DNA from: Skermanella sp. TT6 | Lineage (GTDB): Bacteria; Pseudomonadota; Alphaproteobacteria; Azospirillales; Azospirillaceae | DNA: 64,000 bases | Assembly: GCF_016653635.2 (NCBI RefSeq) | Contig: NZ_CP067420.1 | Coordinates: forward strand, 3,321,501-3,385,500 | Direction of reading: 5' to 3' | Part shown: positions 1-8,484 of the stretch, one piece after another | How positions within the stretch are numbered: the first letter of the stretch is position 1 | Layout of the letters: each line of letters begins with the position of its first letter | Notes under the pieces: generated by a model | Seen by the model: only the letters and a program-made list of their open reading frames with translations | Told to the model about the DNA's origin: nothing | Database searches by the model: none | Made by a program: the position numbers and the translations under genes

Positions 1-1032
1 GATGTTCCAGGGACCGCCGTCGGCAAGGTCCCGCAGACCCTCGGGATGGAGACGGGCGATCTCGGCGGCGGAACGGAACTCGGCGAGCGCGCCCAGCGCG
101 TCCCCCGCCACCTGACCCAGCAGGCAACCCTGCGCGCGGTTGAGGAGCAGCGGGTCGGCCACCCGCCGGTACGGATTGCCGGGCCGGGCTTCAGAGCGAA
201 ACTCCGTGAAGACCGCATCCCAATGGCGGCCGGCCAGTTCGGCTGCAGCCTCCCGCGATCCGCCGAAGCAGGCGCGGACACCGCAGGGCCGTTTGACATT
301 GTACAGGACCGGCTCGCCCCGACCGTCGAGCAGAACGCCCCCGTTGCCCCGCAGGAGCGCGTGTCCCGCCGCGAGGTCCCAGGCCGCCGGGTTGTTGATC
401 GAAACCGCCGCTATATTCTCGCCGACAGCCGCGAGCGCCAGCCGGTAGGCGATGCTGGGGATAGCCAGGAAACGGGCCGGCGCAACGGCGAGCGCGTTCG
501 CCACCGGCCGGTCCGCGGCGGCGTGGGACACGGCGACCACCTCGGTGGCTGCGAGCCGGCGCCCGTGCAGATCGGCGGTCACCGGAACGCCGTTGCGCCG
601 GACGGGGCCGCAGCCTTCAGCCCAGGCGATCAAATCGCCAGCATCGTCAGGATAACCGAAGGCATGGACCACACCGAGCACCGGGACACCATCGCGCAGC
701 AGGGCGATGGACACACTCGAACCGCGCTGTCTTTCCAGGAAGGCGGCGGTCCCATCGTGCGGATCGACCACCCAGCAGAGTTCGGGATTCGCCGCATGTC
801 GGCCGGTTTCTTCGCCCAACCAATCACAGGGGAAGCGGGCCAGCAGCCGGTCCTTCAGGAGAACCTCCACCTCGTGGTCGATCGGCGCGTGCCCGCCCCG
901 GCCGCGCGGGCCATCAGGGCGGTGGAACTCATGGCGCAGCCGATCGCCGGCCTCCTTCGCGACCGCGACGGCGGCCTCCAACGCGCCAGCCAGCAGGGCG
1001 GCGTCCGGATGGTTGCATTTCTGCGGTTTCAT
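1..1032 (-). CDS. Inositol-monophosphatase / ADP-ribosylglycohydrolase fusion protein (3' end outside window)
   Basis: The minus-strand frame is open for exactly 344 codons from an ATG at 1032 to the window edge. A consensus ribosome site (AGGAGG, complement of 1039-1044) lies 6 nt before it. Residues 1 to about 285 are an inositol-monophosphatase-like phosphatase with all three metal motifs: GEET (73-76), DPHDGT (90-95) and WDLAAG (218-223). At residue 299 a second domain begins with RAQGCLLGQVAGDALGALAEF, the N-terminal signature of ADP-ribosylglycohydrolases (DraG family), whose remainder lies outside the window. A Mg-dependent phosphatase fused to an ADP-ribose-releasing hydrolase suggests work on ADP-ribose or a nucleotide derivative; the substrate is inference. 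The gene diverges from the resolvase-like gene. Confidence 0.85.
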   Translation of the reverse strand, partial: MKPQKCNHPDAALLAGALEAAVAVAKEAGDRLRHEFHRPDGPRGRGGHAPIDHEVEVLLKDRLLARFPCDWLGEETGRHAANPELCWVVDPHDGTAAFLERQRGSSVSIALLRDGVPVLGVVHAFGYPDDAGDLIAWAEGCGPVRRNGVPVTADLHGRRLAATEVVAVSHAAADRPVANALAVAPARFLAIPSIAYRLALAAVGENIAAVSINNPAAWDLAAGHALLRGNGGVLLDGRGEPVLYNVKRPCGVRACFGGSREAAAELAGRHWDAVFTEFRSEARPGNPYRRVADPLLLNRAQGCLLGQVAGDALGALAEFRSAAEIARLHPEGLRDLADGGPWNI

Positions 1033-1082
1033 GGCGATCCTCCTGTGTACGATCGGCTGGAAGAATATGGCCGGCGGATCGG

Positions 1083-1107
1083 AAAAAATCGCGTCATCGG
1101 ATTTTTT
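1083..1107. repeat. A/T-rich inverted repeat in divergent promoter region
   Basis: AAAAAATC (1083-1090) and GATTTTTT (1100-1107) form a perfect 8-bp inverted repeat with a 9-nt spacer, between the divergent genes starting at 1032 and 1152. It could be an operator or a small hairpin. Its A/T content stands out from the GC-rich surroundings. Confidence 0.4.
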
Positions 1108-1151
1108 ACCGGCGCGGCGTTATGGGCGGATCGAGCGTGGGAGAGGATGGC

Positions 1152-1814
1152 ATGAGCGAGGACATATGGCCGGAGTGGTGCGACTTCGTCGGCTTCTACT
1201 GGACCCTGCCGATGCCCGCGCTGGGGTTCGTCGACCTGCCTAAGGATGTCGAGGCCGCCGCGCGGGTCAGCCAAACGATCCGCTATCAGCGGGAGCGGGT
1301 CCGCCGCCATGTGGGGGAGTGCCGGAGCCGCCTTATCGACGAGATCGTGTACATGGAGGTCCGGCCCGACCGCGGGACGGAGCACGTGCGATCCACAGTG
1401 GCGCGGGCACTGCGCGCCTGCGCGGGCGGCAAGGCGCAGCTGCTGCACGTGGACTTCGCCTATGCGGCCGGCTGGCGCCAGCACCCGTTCCTGGCGCGGC
1501 TGATGCAGGAAGCTCCAGTGTCCTGCCTTGGCCTGACGCCTGACCCGATGACGATCGACGGAGTCGAGTTCGACCCTGTCGAACACTTCCGTCAACATCG
1601 CGACGCAGCTTCCCAAGGCGGGGACGCGGCGACACGCCGCGCGGCTCTCGCCGCAACAGTTCTCCGGATTGCGGAGGAAGCCGGCGAAGGACCGGGGCGC
1701 TACCGCGTAATCGCCGAGCAACTCAACGCCGAGAGTGTCCGGACCAGGAACGGCCGTTCCTGGACGGCCGACAACGTCAAGCAGTTCCTGCGCGCCACGA
1801 AGATCGAGACATGA
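1152..1814 (+). CDS. Degenerate resolvase/recombinase-like protein
   Basis: This is a 220-residue protein. The ATG at 1152 is chosen because a purine-rich site (GGGAGAGG) precedes it; an upstream in-frame ATG at 1122 lacks one. The stretch around RVSQTIRYQRERV resembles the 'RVS..Q' catalytic-serine region of serine recombinases, and GGKAQLLHVD resembles their next conserved strand. The C-terminus (YRVIAEQLNAESVRTRNGRSW) matches the helix-turn-helix 'Recombinase' motif that reads AEQLNxxGxxTxxGxxW in the family. The protein is shorter than a large serine recombinase and the N-terminus is divergent, so activity is uncertain. It converges on the next gene with a 25-bp gap. Confidence 0.55.
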   Translation: MSEDIWPEWCDFVGFYWTLPMPALGFVDLPKDVEAAARVSQTIRYQRERVRRHVGECRSRLIDEIVYMEVRPDRGTEHVRSTVARALRACAGGKAQLLHVDFAYAAGWRQHPFLARLMQEAPVSCLGLTPDPMTIDGVEFDPVEHFRQHRDAASQGGDAATRRAALAATVLRIAEEAGEGPGRYRVIAEQLNAESVRTRNGRSWTADNVKQFLRATKIET

Positions 1815-1839
1815 GCGACCGCCGTGCCTTTCAGGGCCG

Positions 1840-3054
1840 TCAGCTGTCCTGTGCGGTTTCGCTGCGAAGCGCCGTCACGAAGTTCTCGATCACTGCCTGC
1901 CAAGCGTCGAGCTTGTCCAGAATGGCGTCGATCCGCGGCGGCTTGCCGTTCTTGGCCACGAAGCAGGCACCGGTCGAAGACTGGGTGTCGACTTCGAACC
2001 CGAGTGCGTCGGCAAGCTCCTGCACGTAACGGTGCGCCAGCGCCTTTGGTGCCTTGTGGCTGGTCAGGTCGGTCCAGAGCTCGCCGTTCGTCTTGATGTA
2101 GCCGAGATTCACCGTGCTGCCGGCCGGCGACGTCCAGCGCAGGATCAGCGAGCGCCGGAACTCCGGCGCGATGCCGAGCGGCAATAGATCGTTGAGGAAA
2201 CGTTGCAGATGGGCCGGCACTTCAGGGTTGCGCTTGGCGATCTCCTCGAAGAACTGCTCGCTGGAGATCGTACCGGGCAGCGGCTTTGCCGCCGTGGGCG
2301 CTGCGGACGGTGACGGCATGCTGGTCACGACGGTCGTACGGCGATCGTCGACCCGTACGACGCCGCGCTCGATCATGACGGTTTTCGCGACCGTCCGGGG
2401 AAGGACGAGGAGGCTGTCCGGCCCGCCCGCGCCGAACACCGCGAGTTCGACCAGCGCGAGCGTAAAGTGGAATCCCGCATGCGATTGCAAGCTGTCCGCC
2501 AGGCGCTCGACCTCTGTCCGGATGCCGTCGCCGGCAACAATGATCAGAATGCGCCCGCGACGCAGGTTGGCGTTCACCGCATCAATGAAGGCGGCCTCGT
2601 CCAGGGCATCGCCGGGCATCAGGTCATACAGGCGACTCGGCTTGTCCGGACCGGTGAAGACACCCTTCAGCGCCGCAGCTTCCAGCGCCTCGTAGTCCAT
2701 CGAGAAGAGGCAGCTGGCGTAGTCCAGGGCCTGGGCCACCACCTCGCGCCTTGCCTGCGGGTTGCGCCAGAGCTTCGCCTCGACAAGGACGATGTTGCCC
2801 TCGGGCGTCAGCAGCACGTTGTCGATCGGGCCGTGCGCGGTCGGCAGCTCCATACAGACGGCCACGGGCATTCCGAACCCTGGCTCGATGTCGTCGATAG
2901 GCAGGCAGGCGGGGTAGTTGTGGATCAGGCGTTGCAGCCAAGCTTCCGAGTATCCCTCGCCCTTGCCGGGCTGCAGCGTCACACGCTCCAGCACCGCGGC
3001 GCATTCGCCCGATACCAGGACCGGGCTTCCCAAGGCTCGGTTCATCTTTGTCAT
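1840..3054 (-). CDS. PD-(D/E)xK nuclease-like protein of unknown function
   Basis: This is a 404-residue protein. The N-terminal half contains GPIDNVLLTPEGNIVLVEAK, which reads as the D...ExK core of a restriction-endonuclease fold (NucS/DUF91-like nucleases). It is followed by a conserved-looking helix, REVVAQALDYAS. The remainder has no motif I recognise; a proline/alanine-rich linker sits near residue 260. The ATG at 3054 is preceded by a weak AGGGA; a second ATG at 3045 has that motif at better spacing and may be the true start. It may belong to a defence or DNA-processing set with the CoiA-like neighbour, but that is inference. Confidence 0.55.
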   Translation of the reverse strand: MTKMNRALGSPVLVSGECAAVLERVTLQPGKGEGYSEAWLQRLIHNYPACLPIDDIEPGFGMPVAVCMELPTAHGPIDNVLLTPEGNIVLVEAKLWRNPQARREVVAQALDYASCLFSMDYEALEAAALKGVFTGPDKPSRLYDLMPGDALDEAAFIDAVNANLRRGRILIIVAGDGIRTEVERLADSLQSHAGFHFTLALVELAVFGAGGPDSLLVLPRTVAKTVMIERGVVRVDDRRTTVVTSMPSPSAAPTAAKPLPGTISSEQFFEEIAKRNPEVPAHLQRFLNDLLPLGIAPEFRRSLILRWTSPAGSTVNLGYIKTNGELWTDLTSHKAPKALAHRYVQELADALGFEVDTQSSTGACFVAKNGKPPRIDAILDKLDAWQAVIENFVTALRSETAQDS

Positions 3055-3444
3055 GTCCCTATACCGACTAAACTCCGAAGATGAACCGCTACCACAATTT
3101 CCTTCAACCATCCGTTAAGCTCACCGCAGACGGCCACAGTATACGAAGTAGAAACGAGGTTGAGGCCAGCGCCTGACGTGCGGTACTCGACCACATTTGC
3201 TGGCCAGCGGCAAAGATCACGAGGTCCATGCTCCATGCCAGTAATCCCTCCCGTGCAATTAACTTCACAAGCCGCTGCACTTACCGAAATCGGCCGTGAA
3301 GTTGATTGCACAAGGAATCGGGGAGCCGAAACCGGAGCCGTGCTGTCGCCACTGACGAGGCCCCTGGCTGGGCCAGCCCGTTCAAGGCTGCGCGGTAACG
3401 ACGGTAACTGCTATCGGGACCGTGTCGACATGCCTGGCATGGGG
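3055..3444. other. Non-coding stretch with inverted repeat
   Basis: I see no convincing gene here. Open frames on both strands lack ribosome sites and recognisable motifs. The notable content is the 16-bp inverted repeat at 3253-3311, entered separately. Confidence 0.4.
3253..3311. repeat. Long inverted repeat, arms shared with 8690-8706
   Basis: GTGCAATTAACTTCAC (3253-3268) is repeated in inverted orientation at 3296-3311 with one mismatch. The same 17-base word GTGCAATTAACTTCACA recurs in direct orientation at 8690-8706, beside the PglW-like gene. It could be the end of a small mobile element or MITE, or a regulator binding site. No transposase is associated with it. Confidence 0.6.
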
Positions 3445-3753
3445 CTACGGATCAGCGGCCGGTCCTCGCTGAAAGGCGTCCTGCCCATCCTGCCCATGAC
3501 TCCTGTCGGCGGCGCCAAGTGCATAGAGGGAGACGAGATCATCCATTCCCTGCCGGGCTTTATGGTCGCCGTAGCGCCGTACACCGTGATCCAGCGCAGC
3601 GTGCATATCAATCCCACGGTCAGCGAGCTGATCCCGATACTGCCGGGCAAGCCGAAACGCCTGGATCAGGGTTAGATTGCGCGGCGATGTCCGCCCAAGT
3701 CCGCCGATCCGCTCCAAGTCCAGCGTGATGCCCGCGGCTCGGGCGGCGTCCAA
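3445..3753 (-). CDS. Doubtful small protein overlapping the CoiA-like gene
   Basis: This open frame of 102 codons overlaps the 3' end of the CoiA-like gene by 82 nt in another frame. Its first 80 residues have a protein-like alternation of charged and hydrophobic residues (for example NLTLIQAFRLARQYRDQL), while the last 20 do not. No family is recognised and no ribosome site is clear. It may be a translationally coupled small gene, the displaced true C-terminus of a frameshifted neighbour, or chance. Confidence 0.25.
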   Translation of the reverse strand: MDAARAAGITLDLERIGGLGRTSPRNLTLIQAFRLARQYRDQLADRGIDMHAALDHGVRRYGDHKARQGMDDLVSLYALGAADRSHGQDGQDAFQRGPAADP

Positions 3754-4745
3754 GCCTCACCGGCGAGCGTCCAGCAGCGTAGCCATCGGCCGGGCCTCAG
3801 CGACGTCTCGGGAAGCCCCTGCAGCGAGATGGGTACGTCACACCAGGGGCAGTGCGCACGCATGCCGAGGGCCAACCGGGCGGGCGGCGGACGCCGCAGC
3901 GGGGTGAGCGACCCGCACGCTCCGTGCAGCGCCGGGATGGCGTCCCGGTAAGCCGCGAGGATCCCCGGCAGCTTGCCGAGGTCGCGCGCCGGCAGGACAC
4001 CGTGTGGAGCGAACATGGCGTGCGCCGGGACGTTGACCAGCGCCACGGCCAAGTCGATGTCGCGGCGGCACTTCCAGCACACCGACGGCACCGTCGCCAC
4101 CGAAGGCATGCTTGCCTGGGGCGGCGGCCCCTCGAACCGGACCCGCCCGGTCAGCAGTGCCTCAGCGAACGGCCCCAGGTAGGTTCGTGCTGGCGTGCCA
4201 TCCGTCGCGGGGCCGATCACCGCCGGTTCGAAGCGCCCGGTCCGCTTCACCTCCAGACGGAAGAGCGGGAGGTCCCGCCGGGCTTCGAGTCGGGCGATGT
4301 CGTACCCGACCAGCCAGGCACCCCGGATGCCGGCTTCCCGGTAGCGCTCCTGGCGCTCCTCGATGGCGGCCAGTGGGATGCGGGAAAGCTGGGCCTCCAG
4401 GGCCACCGTCCAGCTCGGATGCCGCACGAGCACGTCGGCCACCCAGGTGCCGTCGTCCGCGCGGGCCTCGGTGGCGACCTCCAGGCCCAGGCGGGCGGCC
4501 GCGCGCGCCATGATCGACTTGCAGACGATGTGAGCGACGCTCTCGCGGAGGTCGCAACCGGTGTTCGGCCTGTGGCGGAAGAACTGCCAGCTGGTCGGCG
4601 AACGGACGGGAACGACCGGCGCCCCGCAGCAAGGGGCGGTCAGGCTCCGCTCCCGGTAGTCGGCCTTCAGGTCCTCCCAGGCGGCGGGCGACATCGCCCA
4701 GGCTTGGTAGACAGCCCCGTCAACTGCATGGGCAAGCAATGGCAT
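3672..4745 (-). CDS. CoiA-like nuclease domain protein
   Basis: This is a 357-residue protein. The N-terminal half follows the competence protein CoiA pattern. It has a CCGAPVVPVRS knuckle, then FFRH, then a helix with E68 and H72 (RESVAHIVCKSI), and the restriction-fold core D104 (WVADVLV) and E117-x-Q119 (ALEAQLSRIP). Next comes ERQERYREAGIRGAWLVG, which in CoiA follows the active site. Two later CxxC pairs (CWKC, CPWC) suggest zinc binding. Known CoiA proteins act on incoming DNA during transformation; CoiA-like nucleases also occur on islands and plasmids. No clear ribosome site precedes the ATG at 4745; an alternative start is the methionine at residue 18. Confidence 0.65.
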   Translation of the reverse strand: MPLLAHAVDGAVYQAWAMSPAAWEDLKADYRERSLTAPCCGAPVVPVRSPTSWQFFRHRPNTGCDLRESVAHIVCKSIMARAAARLGLEVATEARADDGTWVADVLVRHPSWTVALEAQLSRIPLAAIEERQERYREAGIRGAWLVGYDIARLEARRDLPLFRLEVKRTGRFEPAVIGPATDGTPARTYLGPFAEALLTGRVRFEGPPPQASMPSVATVPSVCWKCRRDIDLAVALVNVPAHAMFAPHGVLPARDLGKLPGILAAYRDAIPALHGACGSLTPLRRPPPARLALGMRAHCPWCDVPISLQGLPETSLRPGRWLRCWTLAGEAWTPPEPRASRWTWSGSADLGGHRRAI

Positions 4746-4817
4746 GGCAATGGGCAGGCCAAGGATTCCGGCACGTCCCGGCGAAACGCGGTCGGCAAGG
4801 TCCGGCGCAGGGCCGGT

Positions 4818-4889
4818 TCAACGCTCGCTCTCAGGGAAGTCGGCGCCCAAGCTGGTCTCCCTCCAGAGATCGATCTCCTCGATCACGCC
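4818..4889 (-). pseudogene. C-terminal remnant of a gene cut by the ISL3 element
   Basis: Reading leftward out of the ISL3 end, a frame encodes GVIEEIDLWRETSLGADF plus six more residues and a stop at 4818. It has good coding character and then ends. It is the tail of a gene whose upstream part is gone. It could be the C-terminus of the PglW-like gene on the other side of the element. Because the element has no target duplication, intervening sequence has probably been deleted, so the parent gene cannot be named. Confidence 0.4.
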
Positions 4890-6697
4890 GTGTAAGTGCC
4901 GGGTGAATACTGGTCCATCCGCATTCCCGGTGCACAAGCGGCAAGTGCATTTCCACGTCATATTTTCTCCGATGTCATGCGGCCTCCAGAACCCGATAGC
5001 GCAGCAGGTCGAAGCCGGCCCGCCCGCACATGGTACGCTTGATCGTCTTGAGTCGACTGACCTGACCTTCCACCGGGCCGCTGCTCCACGACAGCGACAA
5101 CCCGGCCCGGACCGCCGCCAAGTCCCGTTTCAAGCCGCCGGCAAACCCGGTCAGCGCCGTTCCCTGCGCTGCCGCGAGCCACGGATCCAATCCGTCGGCC
5201 CGCCTCTCTCGGACCATCGCGCGAAACTCCCGCGCCAGCGCGATCACCACGGCCAAGTCCGGCGATCCGGCGAGCAGGGCCTCGACGAACTTCCCTGCGG
5301 TCTCGTCGATCTCGTTGGCATCGGCCACCACCAGCCACGCCGCGCGCCGGCCGGAGGGCGCCTTCCAGGCGGTCGTAGACGACTCCAGGTCGGCAGGCCC
5401 GGCACCGGTGCCCCGCAGCCGGCGCCGAACCCATTCCTGCACGGTCTTGGGTCGGCCCGAATAGCCCCGGTCGCGGATTTCCCGCCACAGCCGGGCGGTG
5501 TTGGTGCAGCCCTCGGCCCAGCGTTGCCGCAGGTACTCGGCATGGCGGTCGATTGTGCTCCCATAAGCCGGTTTGCTCCACGACGGAGGCCGGCCCGCCC
5601 GCAACCATGTCCGGATCGTGGCGCGGTCCAGGCCAGTGCTGCGGGAGATAGCACTCTGCGACCAGCCGCGGGCGTGCAGTGCTGCGACTTCCTCGAAACG
5701 GGCCTGCCGCGCCGCCCGCTTGTCCAGCGTGCGCTGCTGGCTGCGGGGCAGAGGCCGGGGCTCCGGCGGAGCGTTGGGAACCGGAACCGTCGTCACCGCC
5801 GTGGCTGCCTTGGTCGCAGTGCGGATGGCCCGGTGATGCCGGTCGAGAACGCCGGCCAGGGCGTCGCCGAGATTGCGCAGAAGATGCCAACGGTCAGCCA
5901 CCTGGACCGCGTCCGGAGCTCCGGTCCGGGCGCCGTCGGCATAGGCACCGGCCCGGTCTCGGGCAACGATCTCCACGCCGGGGTGTGCCTTCAGCCAGGC
6001 GGCAACTGTTTCTCCGTCGCGATCGGGCAGCAGGTCGATGGGGCGGCTGCGCTCCAGATCGACGATGAGGGTGCCGTAGCGCCGGCCACGCCGCCAAGCC
6101 CAATCATCGATGCCGACGACGCGCGGGGTCGGTGCCACCGGGAGGGGAGCCGCCCGGATCAGGCGCAGCAGGGTGTCGCCGCTGACCGGCATGGCGAGGC
6201 GGTCCGCTAGGCGGGCGCCCGACTCGCCTCCGGCATGTAGGGCGATGCGGCGTTGCGCCTCGGCGAGGCGGACGGTCCGCCGAACCCTCGGCAGGGCCAC
6301 CTCCGGCAGGCGCTCGGCGAAGATCCGGCGCGGGCATCTTGGGGCGGAGCAGCGAAAGCGACGGACCTGAAGCTCGAGATGGCCGATCCTCCCCTGCCAG
6401 GGGAGATCCCCAAGATGCCGGATGTAGCGGCTGTGGACGCGACGCGAGTGGCGCCGGCACAAGGGACAGGACGCCGTGGCGGCGCGAGCACGAACGGCGA
6501 CGACAACACGATCAGGGCGGACGACGACCCGCTCAACCGCGAGACCGGCGGGCAGCAGGGACAGCAACGAACTGGACACGGAGAAGACGGCACTCTCGGG
6601 GGAAAAGCGTTTCCCCTCATATGGTTATCCTCACCCTCTGGCGCACTCGCCCTGCACCGGGAATGCGGATGGACCAAGCTTCATCCGCCCTTTACAC
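4890..6697 (-). mobile_element. ISL3-family insertion sequence, about 1,808 bp, no target duplication
   Basis: The termini are inverted repeats. A 23-bp core, starting GGTCCATCCGCATTCCCGG, is identical at 4912-4934 and (inverted) at 6653-6675. A less perfect outer segment reaches GTGTAA at 4890 and TTACAC at 6697. One transposase gene lies inside on the minus strand. The flanks (ATCACGCC left, CCGTTGAC right) do not match, so the usual 8-bp duplication is absent, which points to an adjacent deletion or recombination after insertion. The right end lies in the PglW-like gene. Confidence 0.8.
4975..6579 (-). CDS. ISL3-family transposase
   Basis: This is a 534-residue protein from a GTG start. 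The N-terminal zinc finger of ISL3 transposases is present (CPLCRRHSRRVHSRY then FRC...CPRRIFAERLP). A DDE nuclease domain follows, with GIDDWAWRRG and IVARDRAGAYADG. An inserted helix-turn-helix (ARGWSQSAISRSTGLDRATI) comes next, and the C-terminal glutamate block is GPVEGQVSRLKTIKR. The length is normal for the family and there is no frameshift, so it may be active. Confidence 0.93.
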   Translation of the reverse strand: MSSSLLSLLPAGLAVERVVVRPDRVVVAVRARAATASCPLCRRHSRRVHSRYIRHLGDLPWQGRIGHLELQVRRFRCSAPRCPRRIFAERLPEVALPRVRRTVRLAEAQRRIALHAGGESGARLADRLAMPVSGDTLLRLIRAAPLPVAPTPRVVGIDDWAWRRGRRYGTLIVDLERSRPIDLLPDRDGETVAAWLKAHPGVEIVARDRAGAYADGARTGAPDAVQVADRWHLLRNLGDALAGVLDRHHRAIRTATKAATAVTTVPVPNAPPEPRPLPRSQQRTLDKRAARQARFEEVAALHARGWSQSAISRSTGLDRATIRTWLRAGRPPSWSKPAYGSTIDRHAEYLRQRWAEGCTNTARLWREIRDRGYSGRPKTVQEWVRRRLRGTGAGPADLESSTTAWKAPSGRRAAWLVVADANEIDETAGKFVEALLAGSPDLAVVIALAREFRAMVRERRADGLDPWLAAAQGTALTGFAGGLKRDLAAVRAGLSLSWSSGPVEGQVSRLKTIKRTMCGRAGFDLLRYRVLEAA

Positions 6698-8484
6698 CCG
6701 TTGACGTGCTCCATCAGGACCGCCGTCCGCCCTGCCACCGGCAGCGTACGCCGCGCCTTCACGATATTCTGATGATGGAGCTTGTCCAGCACCGCCCCTT
6801 CGGCCTGGAGCCGGTCGTTGTTGGCGGGGTCCAGCGCCACCTTGAGCACCAGTTCCTCTTCCTTCGGGTCATCGTCGGCGCGGACCAACAGGGCGTCGGC
6901 GGAGGCGCCCCGGCCAAGCCGGCGCACGACGGTAAAGCCCCCGTCGATGCGGTCTCCGGGCTTCGCCACGGCCGGATCGACGGTGACTTCGGGCGTGCCG
7001 AGCCGCATTTCCGTTTCGGCCTCGCCGAGATAGTCCAGGAACTCCTCCATCGTGCCGATCCGGTTGGAAACAACCGGATGCGTGCTGAGGCGGATCAGAT
7101 CGACAAGGCTCTGCATGGCCCCGTCGATCATGTCGGAGATGCGCAGGCCGCCGTCGGTGCGCAGCTTGGTCACCAGATCCAGCGGGGACGCGGCCGGCGG
7201 CTGTCCGGCGAACAGGTGGAAGGCTATGGCGCCCAGCGAGAACACGTCATGGTGCGCGCCGGTCTCGACACCGCCATGCAGTGCTTCCGGAGCGATATAG
7301 ACCTTGGCCAGATCCTCGACGTAATCCTCCAGGTGTTCGGTGCCCCTGGTGCCGAGCGACGTTCCGCCGGTTGAGGCGTCGCGGGCGGCAGACTGCCAGT
7401 TCATGATTTGGAGGTTCGGATAGGCCTGATCGGGGTCTCGCACCAGGATGCTCTGCGGCGACAGTGCGCGATGGTAGAGGCGTTTGCCATGGGCGTATTT
7501 CAGCGTCTCCGCCAGCTGCCGCACGAACTGGAGCCGCAGTTCGACGCCCATCAGGTCGAGATGTTCGCGCAGCAGGAAGTCGAGGCGCTTGGCCTTGGGA
7601 TCGTGATCGAACACCAGCGCCGGGCCGCGTTCGCTTTCCTTGAAGTCGCGTACCTTCAGGATACCGGGATGGTCGATCCCTTCCAAAACCTGGAATTCGC
7701 GGGCGGCGAGCCGTCCCAGCGACTTGCGGGCTTCATCCGACGATGAGGTGGTGAAGGGATAGACCCGGATTCGTCGATGCACCTTGGCGCTGACGTGAAC
7801 GCCGTCCCAATCCTGCCAGCCATCGCCTTCGTCGAGGATCTTGCCGAGTTCGTAATCGCCGATCCGGCGCTGGCCGAGCGCCGGGCGAACCCCCGCTTCC
7901 TCCATGGCCCGGCTGATGACCCGCGCGACGGGGGCATCGATGGACGCCATATAATTGGCGCTCGGCAAGCCGCCGGACAGGACCGAGACGATCCCCTGGT
8001 CCTGCGGCCCTCCGGGACGGCCCATGCGGAACACGCGCGTCGCGGTCGCGGCATCCAGCCGGGGCTCGATCCGGGGAGCAGAGAGAAAGACGACGTGCTC
8101 CAGGAACGGCACGCGGATGCGTGCCTTGGCGACGGACGGCTGGCGCTTCAGCAGGGAGGCCAGGCGCTTTGCCTTGCGGTTCGTCAGGATCAGCGGATTG
8201 TCGTAGGAAAGCCGGCGCGCGTCGGTCGTCCAGGTCCAGGAGTGGGCGTCGCCTTCGACGGAGCCCGGCCGGCTCTTGATTTCGACAAGGAAGAAACCTC
8301 GAGGAGACAGCACGAGCGCATCGACCTCGTTGACCTTGCCCTCGTCGTCGATGAACTCGAAGTTCGACCAGACCCGCCAGGGGTCATGATCCGGCAGGTG
8401 CTGCTTGAGGAACTCGAGGGCATCCTGTTCCCACTGCCAGGCGGAATCGGTGATCGCCCTCCAGCGCGGCGCGGTCATCGCCAT
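6698..8484 (-). pseudogene. PglW-like NERD-kinase protein, truncated by ISL3
   Basis: ATG at 8484 follows AGGAG at 7-nt spacing. Residues 10-100 are a NERD (nuclease-related) domain with D55 and E68-I-K70. Residues 210-485 form a first protein kinase domain in which HRD is HRA and the DFG position reads NWQ, so it is probably a pseudokinase. A second kinase domain starts at about 516 with a glycine loop (RLGRGASAD) and K548. It stops at residue 596 (LMEHVNG) where the ISL3 end begins, so the catalytic loop and everything downstream are lost. Read-through adds about 20 residues from the element. NERD plus two kinase domains is the layout of PglW of Pgl/BREX type 2 phage defence, which is much longer. 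No PglX, PglY or PglZ is in the window. Confidence 0.75.

Noticed and set aside
46-1155. Long plus-strand open frame covering the left edge
   Set aside because: It is antisense to the phosphatase/ADP-ribosylglycohydrolase gene, whose motifs (GEET, DPHDGT, WDLAAG) and ribosome site are unmistakable. The plus frame has arginine/proline-rich nonsense composition.
4744-6210. 488-codon plus-strand open frame over the ISL3 element
   Set aside because: It is a mirror of the GC-rich transposase frame, without motifs or a ribosome site.
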